In this document: positions 8,724-17,141 of the stretch, in pieces
Position numbering within the stretch: the first letter of the stretch is position 1
How the letters are laid out: each line of letters begins with the position of its first letter
Notes under the pieces: generated by a model
Told to the model about the DNA's origin: nothing
The model's input: the letters and a program-made list of their open reading frames with translations, nothing else
Databases searched by the model: none
Source of the DNA: Ottelia alismoides
Taxonomy: Eukaryota > Streptophyta > Magnoliopsida > Alismatales > Hydrocharitaceae
Assembly: GCA_037367405.1 (NCBI GenBank)
Contig: JAZKJV010011400.1
Span: 7,562,501 to 7,626,500, forward strand
Length of the DNA: 64,000 nt
Direction: 5' to 3'
Made by a program: the position numbers and the translations under genes

Positions 8724-9431
8724 CTACTGATCCAGGAAGCGCACGGATCCGGAAGCCAGGTCGTAGATGCAACCAACGATCATGACTTGCTTCTGCTGAA
8801 TTGCTTGAGCCAGGTCGGGGATGCTGGATAGGGAACGTACCGACGCCCTGACATTGGATTCGACGGAGTGCGCCAGAGCATCATCAAAGGAGAGCCGCTG
8901 CTTGGTCACTGCATCCACTGGCGTGATCAGTCCGACCAGGCGTTGAATCTCGTTGGGTTCTTTGGCGATTTCCGGTGACGACTTCAGAGCAGCGGTCACT
9001 GCCCCACAGCCTTCATGTCCCATGACCACCACCAGTCGCGTGCCACAATGGTCGACGCTGTACTCGATACTGCCTTCGACATCGTTGTCGACCACATTGC
9101 CGGCCACGCGGACAACAAACAGATCACCGAAGCCTTGGTCGAATAACAGTTCGGGTGGAACTCGCGAGTCGCTGCAGCCTAGAATCGTGGCAAACGGTTT
9201 CTGACCTGCGGCGAGTTGCCGAAGCCACTCTTTGCCAGTGTGTGGATAGCGCAGCTTACCCGAGACGAATCGCTGGTTGCCCTCTTTGAGCAGCGCCAGC
9301 GCCTCCTGGGCAGTTGGTTGCGAGCCACTATTCGATGGCTCGCTGGCCTTCGCCTGGCCGAACAGGGTTTGTGACATACAGACAGAGGCCAACAGAACAA
9401 AGCAGGCTAACTTCGATGCGCTGGTAAACAT
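8724..9431 (-). CDS. Secreted beta-class carbonic anhydrase
   Basis: 235 residues. It should interconvert CO2 and bicarbonate using a zinc site. Ligands and dyad are visible: C86-x-D88-x-R90 in ILGCSDSRVP, then H139 and C142 in MGHEGCG. The N-terminus MFTSASKLACFVLLASVCMSQTLFG is a signal peptide, placing the enzyme in the periplasm or cell surface; most beta enzymes are cytosolic, although exported ones are known. It is the first gene of the run that continues with the His/Met-rich protein (83 bp away) and the RND genes. A -24/-12 type promoter lies 57-73 bp upstream of the start. Confidence 0.93.
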   Translation of the reverse strand: MFTSASKLACFVLLASVCMSQTLFGQAKASEPSNSGSQPTAQEALALLKEGNQRFVSGKLRYPHTGKEWLRQLAAGQKPFATILGCSDSRVPPELLFDQGFGDLFVVRVAGNVVDNDVEGSIEYSVDHCGTRLVVVMGHEGCGAVTAALKSSPEIAKEPNEIQRLVGLITPVDAVTKQRLSFDDALAHSVESNVRASVRSLSSIPDLAQAIQQKQVMIVGCIYDLASGSVRFLDQ

Positions 9432-9487
9432 GATGATGGCTCTCGGGAAGGTTCTCGTACCTATACCGTCAACTGCTGGTTAAATAA

Positions 9488-9504
9488 TGCAGCAGGCATG
9501 CCAA
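9488..9504 (-). promoter_or_regulatory. Candidate sigma-54 (-24/-12) promoter
   Basis: Read on the minus strand the bases are TTGGCATGCCTGCTGCA, against the consensus TTGGCAC-N5-TTGCA. The GG and GC doublets are separated by exactly 10 nt, as sigma-54 requires, and only the C of GGCAC and the first T pair of TTGC deviate. A start site near 9476 would leave a ~45-nt leader before the carbonic anhydrase ATG. An NtrC-type activator is encoded next door. The rest of the 9432-9728 gap shows no gene. Confidence 0.55.
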
Positions 9505-9728
9505 GGCCAGAAACATTGGTTGCCTATCAACGGCAGAAATCAGGATGGCCGGCGGCCGGCAGAGTCGTCTGTGGCGCAAGAAAGTACTGCAAAAACAAGG
9601 AGATTACGAAGTTTTGCAGGCTGTTTTTTGACGACGGCGGTTTGTCTGACCGGCCTGGCAAACTTCGCCCGGACTGCTGATCAGGCGTTTAGTAATTGTT
9701 CGGGCTGACTAATCCTTGGTCGACTGGG

Positions 9729-11186
9729 TTAACCCATATCCAAGGTGGCCGATTTTTCCAGCGACATACCGAGGGCTTCTAAGCGAGTTCTAAGCGTGGT
9801 CCGCGTAATCCCCAGGTGCTTGGCGGCTTGCGTGAGATTGCCGCCAGTATGTTTCAGGACCTCGGCAAAGATCTGGCGCTCTGCCAGACCTACCAGCTCA
9901 CGATGAATATCCTCGCTACCGGCAGCCAGCCGCTGGCGGGTCAGGCTGGAGAAGTCGAGTGCCATGGTTGGCTTGGCCGAAGCATCTTGAGTATTGGTAA
10001 CGGTAGTGACACCGGGCTTGCGCACCGAATCGGGTAAGTTAGCCGGTACGATGACCGGACTGGTTGCCTGAAGCAGCGCGTGCTTGACGGCACTTTGCAA
10101 TTCTCGGACATTACCTGGCCAATTGTGCCTGGCAATCACGCTCAGTGTCTCAGCGGCAAACCCCGAAACGGGTTTAGCCAGTTCCTGTGCGAACTTGCGG
10201 AGATAATAATTCGCCAGCAAGTCAATGTCCTGGCCACGCTCGCGCAGCGGCGGCAAATGAATCGTGTAGACATTCAATCGATAATACAGGTCGCTGCGAA
10301 AGTCTTTCTCTTCCATGGCTTGCTGGAGATTACGATTGGTCGCAGCCACAATCCGGGCGTTGGTCCGAATCGTCTCGGTCCCCCCCAAGCGTTCAAATGT
10401 CTGATCCTGCAGGACGCGCAGGATCTTGGTCTGCATCAGAGGCGTCATGTCCCCGATTTCGTCCAGGAACAAGGTGCCATTGTCACACAGTTCGAACTTG
10501 CCGATCTTCTTCCGCTCGGCCCCGGTGAAAGCCCCTTTTTCATGGCCGAAGAGCTCGCTTTCCAGCAGATTTTCGGGAATTGCAGCACAGTTGACTGCCA
10601 GGAAACGTCCTTCGGCGCGTTGGCTGTACTGGTAAATGGCGCGGGCCACAACTTCTTTACCGGTGCCACTTTCGCCAAGAATGAGCGTCGTTACGTTCTG
10701 CCTGGCCACGCGGCCAATCGAGCGATAGACTTCTTGCATAGCGGGACAGTTGCCGATCAATTGGTCGGCAGGACCTCCGAGCGCCTGGTCATCTAGCGCA
10801 TCGTCGGGTACCAGCGCCGGCGTTCGCGCCATGCGACTGGTCTCAGCCGCTTCTTCTACCAGCTTAATCAGGCTATCCAGATCAAACGGTTTGAGCAGGT
10901 ATTCATAAGCCCCGCGTTGCATGGCTTCGATGGCTGTTTGCGCGGTCCCGCGACCGGTCATCAAGATGACAGGCACCTTGGGAGCACAACGATGCAGTTT
11001 TTCAAAGGTTTCCATACCAGACATGTCGGGCATGCGAATGTCGCACAAGACCACGTCAGGGGTAGAACGCAGGAAGGCTTCGATGCCTTGTTGAGCAGTT
11101 GAACAGGTTGTCACCTGGTAGTCGGGGAACGTCAACTGGATCGTTTCGAGAATCAATGGTTCGTCGTCGATAACTAGTAAGTGCAT
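9729..11186 (-). CDS. NtrC-family sigma-54-dependent response regulator
   Basis: 485 residues from ATG 11186, chosen because MHLLVIDDEP is the canonical receiver start; the frame extends to 11237 through unlikely sequence. Receiver: acidic pocket D7-D8, phospho-acceptor D49 (VVLCDIRMPD), T77 and K99. AAA+ domain: Walker A GESGTGKE (171-178), the sigma-54 contact loop GAFTGA (218-223), Walker B TLFLDEIGD (~238) and the arginine-rich second region. A C-terminal FIS-type helix-turn-helix (NLTQAAKHLGITRTTLRTRL) binds DNA. It activates sigma-54 promoters after phosphorylation. No histidine kinase is adjacent. The nearest candidate target is the promoter-like site upstream of the carbonic anhydrase/efflux genes. 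Confidence 0.95.
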   Translation of the reverse strand: MHLLVIDDEPLILETIQLTFPDYQVTTCSTAQQGIEAFLRSTPDVVLCDIRMPDMSGMETFEKLHRCAPKVPVILMTGRGTAQTAIEAMQRGAYEYLLKPFDLDSLIKLVEEAAETSRMARTPALVPDDALDDQALGGPADQLIGNCPAMQEVYRSIGRVARQNVTTLILGESGTGKEVVARAIYQYSQRAEGRFLAVNCAAIPENLLESELFGHEKGAFTGAERKKIGKFELCDNGTLFLDEIGDMTPLMQTKILRVLQDQTFERLGGTETIRTNARIVAATNRNLQQAMEEKDFRSDLYYRLNVYTIHLPPLRERGQDIDLLANYYLRKFAQELAKPVSGFAAETLSVIARHNWPGNVRELQSAVKHALLQATSPVIVPANLPDSVRKPGVTTVTNTQDASAKPTMALDFSSLTRQRLAAGSEDIHRELVGLAERQIFAEVLKHTGGNLTQAAKHLGITRTTLRTRLEALGMSLEKSATLDMG

Positions 11187-11254
11187 CGGGCTACAACTAC
11201 ATGAGGCTTCGAGTATATTGGCGGCGGCCCATGGCAAGCGACCGCAACTGTACG

Positions 11255-11281
11255 ACAGGGAACTGTATGACAGGGAACTGT
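11255..11281. promoter_or_regulatory. Two 12-bp dyads ACAGGGAACTGT, 15-bp period
   Basis: ACAGGGAACTGT at 11255-11266 and 11270-11281 (ACAG/CTGT arms), with a half-match CAACTGTAC just before. They lie upstream of the sigma-54 regulator start and could be operators for it, or a short tandem duplication. The remaining 11282-11470 gap shows no gene. Confidence 0.35.
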
Positions 11282-11470
11282 CCGGCTGGGCTAATTGTAG
11301 CCGGTCTTGGCAGACAATTTAACTGTTAATCATTTCGCCTTGCGCAAGCGCCAACCAGACGTCTGATCGCTTCGACGCGGGGCGACCATTGGTAAGATAA
11401 GAAACTTCGAAGCCGAGCCTGCAGTCGCCCTTGGTTCCTTTTCCTGTACAAACTGGAAAGCCGATCCGTA

Positions 11471-12082
11471 GTGTTCCTGATTAGTACCTATCCGGTGACG
11501 ATTACTCTGGTAGCCATTCTGATGGTTGCCGGTATCTCCAGCGGAACCTTGGCCCGCCCCTTGGCTCCGCAGTTGCAGCACCGATACGGTTACTCGCCCG
11601 ACTTGCTCAGCCGCGGTAAGTGGCAGCGCATGCTGACCTCGCTTTTTTTGACTGCTGATCAGTGGAAGCTCTACACTGCACTGGGCATGCTAATGCTCTC
11701 TGTTGGCTGGCTGGAAGCGATCGAAGGGTCGCTGGTAGCAGGAATAGTCTTTCTGGGTATCCACCTGGTTACACTTCTGGTCTTGGCAGCCGGAGTGTTC
11801 TGCCTGAACGCACTGAGCCAAAGCGTTCGCGGTCAGTTGCTGTGGTATGCAACTGACACAGGACCATCAGCAGGCTACTATGGCTGTTTGGGGCTGGCGG
11901 TCAGCCGCCTGGATGCCAGCATCGGCTGGCAGGTGATCCTGGCGATCGCGCTCGTTTTGGCCCTGCGCTGTGCGTGGTCGAGCTATCAACCGGCCGACGA
12001 TGGTCAGATGATGTCGGCCGACTGGTCGCATGCAATCGCGTTTCCGCTGGGACTACTGGCATCCACGTTGGTGGCTCACTAG
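11471..12082 (+). CDS. Rhomboid-like integral membrane protein
   Basis: 203 residues from a GTG start, with about six hydrophobic segments. The layout is that of a small rhomboid: after TM1 a WQRMLTSLFLT segment (compare the W/R...T.F.H loop), then TGPSAGYYG late in the chain, matching the GxS nucleophile region, and DWSHAIAFPLGLL in the last TM, where the catalytic His is expected. If active it would be an intramembrane serine protease; the AG after Ser and the lack of other conserved residues make a pseudoprotease possible. It stands alone between the divergent regulator and the convergent PilZ gene. Confidence 0.6.
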   Translation: MFLISTYPVTITLVAILMVAGISSGTLARPLAPQLQHRYGYSPDLLSRGKWQRMLTSLFLTADQWKLYTALGMLMLSVGWLEAIEGSLVAGIVFLGIHLVTLLVLAAGVFCLNALSQSVRGQLLWYATDTGPSAGYYGCLGLAVSRLDASIGWQVILAIALVLALRCAWSSYQPADDGQMMSADWSHAIAFPLGLLASTLVAH

Positions 12083-12130
12083 CCTGGCCGCCGTAGCGTC
12101 AGTCACGCCCCGTGCAGTCTTCCAATTACT

Positions 12131-12634
12131 TTACATATCAAGTAATTGCCCGACCGCATCTTCAGCCTGCTGCAAGCTATTGGGCAAAGCCAGCGGGCCT
12201 TGCGTGGTCTGCTCGATCGCCGCAATGGCGTCAGCGATCGGCGTGATTTCTTTACCTTGCATAAAGCGATTGAAACTGAAGGCGGCCGTGTTCATGTTGA
12301 ACTGATCCTTCAGGAACCGTCTGCAAGTCGCCACAATGAACAATCGCTCGCTTTGAGGACCGAAAGCCAGGATGTATTCATTGCTCTCCAAATGGTCATG
12401 AGTAATCAAAGCGAGACCGTGCAATGAAATGTCCGAAGTCACGCCGGTGGCGTAGCTCTTGGGAGCAGCAGCTTCGCTATTAAGAAAGATCAGGCAGGGC
12501 AGCGCCAAGCGCAATCGCGTTTCAGCGCGATTTTGACGTTCTTCCATATCGGCCTTTGAGTACTGGTTCAGCAACCGACCTAGCTTCTGATTCAGAACTA
12601 TGACATTGTCGTTTTTCTTCATAAACCCGAACAT
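12131..12634 (-). CDS. PilZ-domain protein (putative c-di-GMP receptor)
   Basis: 167 residues. The PilZ signature is present: RxxxR in NRAETRLRL (~38-42) and D-x-S-x-x-G in TSDISLHGLAL (~67-72), followed by beta strands. An N-terminal coil precedes it and a short helical tail follows. It would bind cyclic di-GMP and pass on the signal. The gene starts 7 bp after the stop of the PAS-GGDEF-EAL gene on the same strand, so the two form an operon of enzyme and receptor. The last codons (LLDM-stop) lie in a 21-bp near-palindrome that also occurs in the 400-bp repeats. Confidence 0.8.
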   Translation of the reverse strand: MFGFMKKNDNVIVLNQKLGRLLNQYSKADMEERQNRAETRLRLALPCLIFLNSEAAAPKSYATGVTSDISLHGLALITHDHLESNEYILAFGPQSERLFIVATCRRFLKDQFNMNTAAFSFNRFMQGKEITPIADAIAAIEQTTQGPLALPNSLQQAEDAVGQLLDM

Positions 12635-12641
12635 GTTAACC

Positions 12642-14615
12642 TCAGAAATATACTGATTGCCTGTTTGGTAAAGGATTCGTAAACGAAACAGGGGTCAAAA
12701 AACTCGACGGGGGGAGCTTTTCAACTTGAAAGTTCTTGGATCCAATGGGTGAATGCACAGCAAATCCTTGGCCGTACTCGCACCCCAGTTCCATCAGTTT
12801 CTGGCGTTGTGTGTCGCATTCAATTCCTTCGGCGATCACCTTGATCTTGTAATTTTCGGCAATGGTCAGGAAGGCTTCCAGCAGCACCAGGCTATCGGGC
12901 GATGTATGGATGCCTTGGATCAACGAGCGATCGAGCTTGAGGTAATCCAGCGGCAGTCGGCGAAGCAGCGCCAGGGAAGAAGCTCCTGAGCCGAAGTTGT
13001 CCAAACAGAGCTTGATGCCACGCTGCTTCAGTTCCACACAGCGGCGGACGACCTCATCCAACTCGCCATTGATGCTAATCTCTGCCACTTCGAAAACCAG
13101 CTTACCCGGATCAATCTTAGTTTGCCCGAGGGCCTCATCGAGAGTCTCGAGCAGTTGCGGCAGTAGCAATTGAATCCGCGAAATGTTGATATGCAGATGC
13201 CACTGCTGGTCGTCGCTCACGCTCCGCTGCAAGAACTGCGTAGCCCGGCGCAGCAGTTGATCACCAATCGGGACGATAACGCCCGACTCACAGGCCACGC
13301 CCATGAATTGATTGGCTGAGACACGACCTAAACGCGGATGTTGCCAGCGCAACAGGGCTTCGCCCGCCACGATCTGGCCCGTTGCCAGTTGGATGATCGG
13401 CTGGATATCAAAGTCAAACTCGTCATATTTAACCGCCGAGCGCAGTTCATTTTCCAACAACAATCTCTGTTCGGCTTGCCGCTCCAGACTCTCGTCGAAC
13501 ATCGAGTAGCGGGCCTTGCCTTCGGATTTAGATTTATACATGGCCAGATCAGCTTTGCGCAACATGTCAGATGCCGAATCCGGCCGATGACTGCTGGTGA
13601 CCACTCCGATACTAGCAGTAGAAACCACCGTGTTACCCGCCAGGTAATAGGGTTGATTCACGGCATTCAAGATTCGATCTGCTATCGTCGAAGCGACACA
13701 GGGGTCGGGAAGGTGGTCAAGCAGTACGACGAATTCATCGCCGCCTAAGCGGGCGGAAGTACTAACAAAATCGGTCGAGCGGATCGACTGTGTGATCCGC
13801 TGGCCAATTTCGACCAGCAACTGATCTCCAACTTCATGCCCCAGGCTATCGTTAATCAACTTGAATCGATCGAAGTCCATAAACAAGAGCGCAAAGTGCC
13901 CCTGCTCGGTTCGATCAAATGATTCCTGGATGCGTTGGAGAATGGACAGGCGATTAGCCAGACCAGTCAAGGGATCACAGTAGGCAATGTTTTCGATCCG
14001 TTGAAGCTGTCGATAATGCTCGGTCATATCTTCGACCAACATCAATACCGACTCGCACTCACCTTGCAAATTGAAGAGCGGGATGGAGGTGACTGCAGCT
14101 TCGATCTGTTGACCATTGGGACGCAGGATCTTCAAGTCGCGAGCGACCACCTGTTCACGACGTTGGATAGCGACTTCAATGGCAACTTCGAAAGTCGATG
14201 GAGTTTCCACGCCTCGGGTAAATCGAAAGAGTTCGTCAATCCCACGCTGTGTCATCTGGTTGTCTGGCAACCATTCGATACCAAAGAGCTTGAAGGAAGC
14301 ATGGTTGGCAAACTGCAGCCGCGAGGTTCGCGAGTCGGCCAACACCACTGCGCAGGGAAGCTGCTGAATCCCATCGCGCAGCAACTCTTCCAGGGATGCA
14401 CGGGTGGGCTTGTTCAAGTCCCCATTTTCATTCAGCTTGCGAATGTAGAAAGCTGAACGACCAACATAGCCAGTGAGAAATGTCAGCAGCATGCTCTGGC
14501 AACTAATGATCGCCATCTGCCAGTTGGTCTGAGGCAAATTCCCGCCTGTCAGCAGCGTCGCGTACCCTAGCAAGAGCAACACGGAGATACACGCAACGCG
14601 AATTCGATACATCAT
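12642..14615 (-). CDS. Membrane-anchored PAS-GGDEF-EAL c-di-GMP protein
   Basis: 657 residues. Two N-terminal membrane segments (up to ~60) precede a PAS domain (~80-190), GGDEF and EAL. The cyclase site ARLGGDEFVVLL (~288) is intact. The EAL domain has GEALLRW (~417), HINISR, FEVAEIS, KLDRSLI and VIAEGIE, so most metal and base residues are present, but the usual DDFGTG loop reads LDNFGSG, with the second Asp replaced by Asn. Phosphodiesterase activity may therefore be weakened, leaving synthesis or GTP-regulated binding. The PAS domain suggests redox, ligand or light input. It forms an operon with the PilZ gene. Confidence 0.92.
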   Translation of the reverse strand: MMYRIRVACISVLLLLGYATLLTGGNLPQTNWQMAIISCQSMLLTFLTGYVGRSAFYIRKLNENGDLNKPTRASLEELLRDGIQQLPCAVVLADSRTSRLQFANHASFKLFGIEWLPDNQMTQRGIDELFRFTRGVETPSTFEVAIEVAIQRREQVVARDLKILRPNGQQIEAAVTSIPLFNLQGECESVLMLVEDMTEHYRQLQRIENIAYCDPLTGLANRLSILQRIQESFDRTEQGHFALLFMDFDRFKLINDSLGHEVGDQLLVEIGQRITQSIRSTDFVSTSARLGGDEFVVLLDHLPDPCVASTIADRILNAVNQPYYLAGNTVVSTASIGVVTSSHRPDSASDMLRKADLAMYKSKSEGKARYSMFDESLERQAEQRLLLENELRSAVKYDEFDFDIQPIIQLATGQIVAGEALLRWQHPRLGRVSANQFMGVACESGVIVPIGDQLLRRATQFLQRSVSDDQQWHLHINISRIQLLLPQLLETLDEALGQTKIDPGKLVFEVAEISINGELDEVVRRCVELKQRGIKLCLDNFGSGASSLALLRRLPLDYLKLDRSLIQGIHTSPDSLVLLEAFLTIAENYKIKVIAEGIECDTQRQKLMELGCEYGQGFAVHSPIGSKNFQVEKLPPSSFLTPVSFTNPLPNRQSVYF

Positions 14616-15081
14616 GCCAGCTGCTCTGGATTCAGGCGAGTTATTCCGGGGCCGTTAGCGATCTTCCTATGACCCCGGAAGCTTACACCACTCGCTAAAG
14701 TTCGCCTTTCGAATCACGAGTTTTCATGACGCGACTGAGCACAATTGGCAGACCGGAAAATCGAGCTTAGCGATTTAAGCGATTTACAGTCTTTGACTGG
14801 TATCTGCCACTATCAATCGAGGCAAATCGTTCAATCCGGAGTATTGCTTTGGGATCTCACTGTTGCTTTTGGGTTGTTTTCCAGTTTGCGAGTGAATTCA
14901 TGAGGGAATGTCTAAGCATTTTCCGCATGTAGAAACCGTCAACGGCATTCTCCAGGATCGAAACCAATTCAGCGCAAAACCAGAGCCACTGTACATGGTT
15001 GATTAGAAGTTCGAGGTCGAGATGTCTGTGTATCCGGTGCTGGTGGCGAGCGAGCTCAAGTAGTGGTCTTCGGAAGAGAGA
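14616..15081. other. Intergenic region between divergent genes
   Basis: 466 bp separating the GGDEF-EAL gene (minus) from the first MerR-type gene (plus). It is more AT-rich than its surroundings and presumably carries both promoters. No gene, clear hairpin or repeat was found. Confidence 0.6.
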
Positions 15082-15891
15082 ATGGATAGCGAAATAGGGA
15101 TCAGCCAGGCTGCTAAAGTACTTGGCGTAAGTGTTTCCACGCTCAAGCGGCTATGCGACGAAGGGCTGATCGCCAGCGTGCGCACGCCCGGTGGCCACCG
15201 CCGCTTTTCTCGGCGCGAAATCGAACTGATGGGCCAGCGTTTGTTGGGCCATGCCGGCAAGTACCTCACCGATATCCACAGCGATATCAAGGAAAAACTG
15301 ACCTTCATGCTCTTGGCTGGAAACGAGCCTGGCATAGTGGAACTGCTGACCAGTCTGGTAATCGCGCCTGGCAGTATGTCCCAGGTCTTGGACAACTACC
15401 TGCTACCTGCCATACATTCGCTGGCCAACAAAGTTGAAGCTCAATCCCAAGTCAAACTGGCTGAGCAGACTGCACAGCAGGTCCTCGACCGCTTGATATT
15501 GCAGTCCGCGTCACCACATCAGTCCGGCCCGGTAGTAGTCGGCGTTTCGGCTGGAATCGACTGTGGCGAGTTGGCTTCGAAACTGGTTGAAGCCTCACTC
15601 CGACTGGAGCGAATTTACGCCATGAACCTCGGAGCCGTGCAGTCGATCGATCAGTTGATCAGCCTGACCTCACAGTTCCAACTCAAGGCCGTCTGGCTAG
15701 CCATCGTGCATCATCACGCGTTTGCAGATCTGGCGACACTCAGCCATCACCTGCGAGAGCGTTTGCCACCGACCGTTCAAGTCCTCCTCTACGTTGGCTG
15801 TCCTGATGTGCGCTATAGCACATCTAGCAGTCAGGCTTATTATTCGTCATTGCATAAGTTAGCCAGCAACTGCGCTGACGGGCATTTGTAG
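15082..15891 (+). CDS. MerR-type regulator with degenerate B12-binding-like C-terminal domain
   Basis: 269 residues. The N-terminal winged helix-turn-helix is clear: GISQAAKVLGVSVSTLKRL followed by TPGGHRRFSRREIE, the MerR/excisionase wing. A helical region (~75-150) leads into an alpha/beta domain beginning GPVVVGVSAGIDCG with LRLERIYAMNLGAV, in the position of the cobalamin-binding domain of LitR/CarH photoreceptor regulators. The E/DxHxxG cobalamin-ligating motif is not visible, so B12 binding is doubtful. A related gene follows at 16167, suggesting a duplication. Target genes unknown. Confidence 0.8.
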   Translation: MDSEIGISQAAKVLGVSVSTLKRLCDEGLIASVRTPGGHRRFSRREIELMGQRLLGHAGKYLTDIHSDIKEKLTFMLLAGNEPGIVELLTSLVIAPGSMSQVLDNYLLPAIHSLANKVEAQSQVKLAEQTAQQVLDRLILQSASPHQSGPVVVGVSAGIDCGELASKLVEASLRLERIYAMNLGAVQSIDQLISLTSQFQLKAVWLAIVHHHAFADLATLSHHLRERLPPTVQVLLYVGCPDVRYSTSSSQAYYSSLHKLASNCADGHL

Positions 15892-16166
15892 CGGAGCTGA
15901 GCAGAGGTCGGATGCCACTCGGCTAATCGTCCAATACGCGCGTGAATAGTGAGTCTGTATCAAGCGGATAGTTTTTTGGCCTGGGCAATATAAGCCGCGA
16001 CCGATAATGTTTCCCGAGAGTTGCACTTGCGCCCCGAATTCTTCTGACGCTCAGCTTGTAGGCATGCACTCTTGCCCGTTCATTTTGGGCGCTGGTGGCA
16101 AATCCGATTAATCGATGTGGTGGGGCTTGGCAGTTCTGTTTCCAGCAGGGAACGCGGATACCTATC

Positions 16167-17036
16167 ATGCACCAGCCAGCCCACAGTGTTACCATCAGCC
16201 AGGCGGCTCGGCTGCTGAAAATCAGTACCTCAACTGTCCAACGATTATGCACACAAGGCGCGCTCAGCTACGTTGAGACGCCGGGTGGGCATCGACGTGT
16301 GCAGCTCAGCGGATTGAACGTTTTACTGCAAAGAACGCGGGGGGGCCCGCTGCCCGGTCACAGAGCTGAACCGCCGGCCTGTTTGTCCCACCAGCAGCTA
16401 GTCGAGCTGTTGCTAGCAGGCAGGGACCTGGCGATTCTGGACTGGTTAAGCAGGGACTGTCCCCGGCCAGATCAGTTGGTGAAGAAGCTCGAAGATGACT
16501 TGTACGCAGCCATTGTCGAGTTGGATGTCCGATTCCTGGCTGGCGAGTTGAACCAAGCACAGATTTGGTTGGCACTGGCTACCGTTCGTGGCGCACTGGA
16601 CCGACTGGCAGTCAGACTGGAGCCGAATAGACCTGAGAGGCTGGCCGTGGGTGGAGCGCCGGGCGATTGCCATGACTCGCTGGGACTGAGATTTGTGCAG
16701 ATAGGCCTGCGCATCTGTGGCCTCAAGCCAGTCAACTTGGGTGGTGATTTAAGTCCCGAACTTTTAGCCAGCATAGTTGTGAAGTTAGACAGCAAACTGG
16801 TGTGGCTCAGTCACACGCATGTGGGTGAATCTACACAGTTGATTCGGTGGCATACGCGGCTGGCTGCGCTCCTGCCCAGTCAAGTTCGCATTCTGGTTGG
16901 TGGTGGCGGATTATCGCCAAACGTTCGTCGCAGACTACCTGCCCACACGTTTTATGAATCGTTAGCGTCTATGATCGAAGGTGAACTCCCCTCTGCGGAA
17001 TGGCCATCTGCGACTTGGACTCGGCCATGTGCCTAG
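16167..17036 (+). CDS. MerR-type regulator, diverged paralogue of the preceding gene
   Basis: About 289 residues from the ATG at 16167; the frame extends to a GTG at 16095, but the HTH begins right after residue 25 and aligns with the 15082 gene from the later start. HTH: TISQAARLLKISTSTVQRL, wing TPGGHRRVQLSGL. The C-terminal half has the same helical-then-alpha/beta plan (SHQQLVELLLAGRDLAIL; LRICGLKPVNLGGDLSPELL; SQVRILVGGGGLS) with no cobalamin His motif. Both proteins keep a helix ending in LLLAG, likely a dimer or regulatory interface. The 275-bp gap before it shows no gene, only a half-copy of the CACTCTTGCCCG repeat near 16068. Confidence 0.75.
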   Translation: MHQPAHSVTISQAARLLKISTSTVQRLCTQGALSYVETPGGHRRVQLSGLNVLLQRTRGGPLPGHRAEPPACLSHQQLVELLLAGRDLAILDWLSRDCPRPDQLVKKLEDDLYAAIVELDVRFLAGELNQAQIWLALATVRGALDRLAVRLEPNRPERLAVGGAPGDCHDSLGLRFVQIGLRICGLKPVNLGGDLSPELLASIVVKLDSKLVWLSHTHVGESTQLIRWHTRLAALLPSQVRILVGGGGLSPNVRRRLPAHTFYESLASMIEGELPSAEWPSATWTRPCA

Positions 17037-17141
17037 TTGGCCATCGTCTTTCGGCATATATCGACTACAATGAGACGTACGCGGATGTGTAGATTTACGT
17101 ATATCTAATGGATTTGAAGAAGCTCGACGCATCACGCATTC

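Noticed and set aside
9487..9708. 73-residue frame upstream of the carbonic anhydrase
   Set aside because: No ribosome site, and it covers the sigma-54-like promoter region; composition is non-coding.
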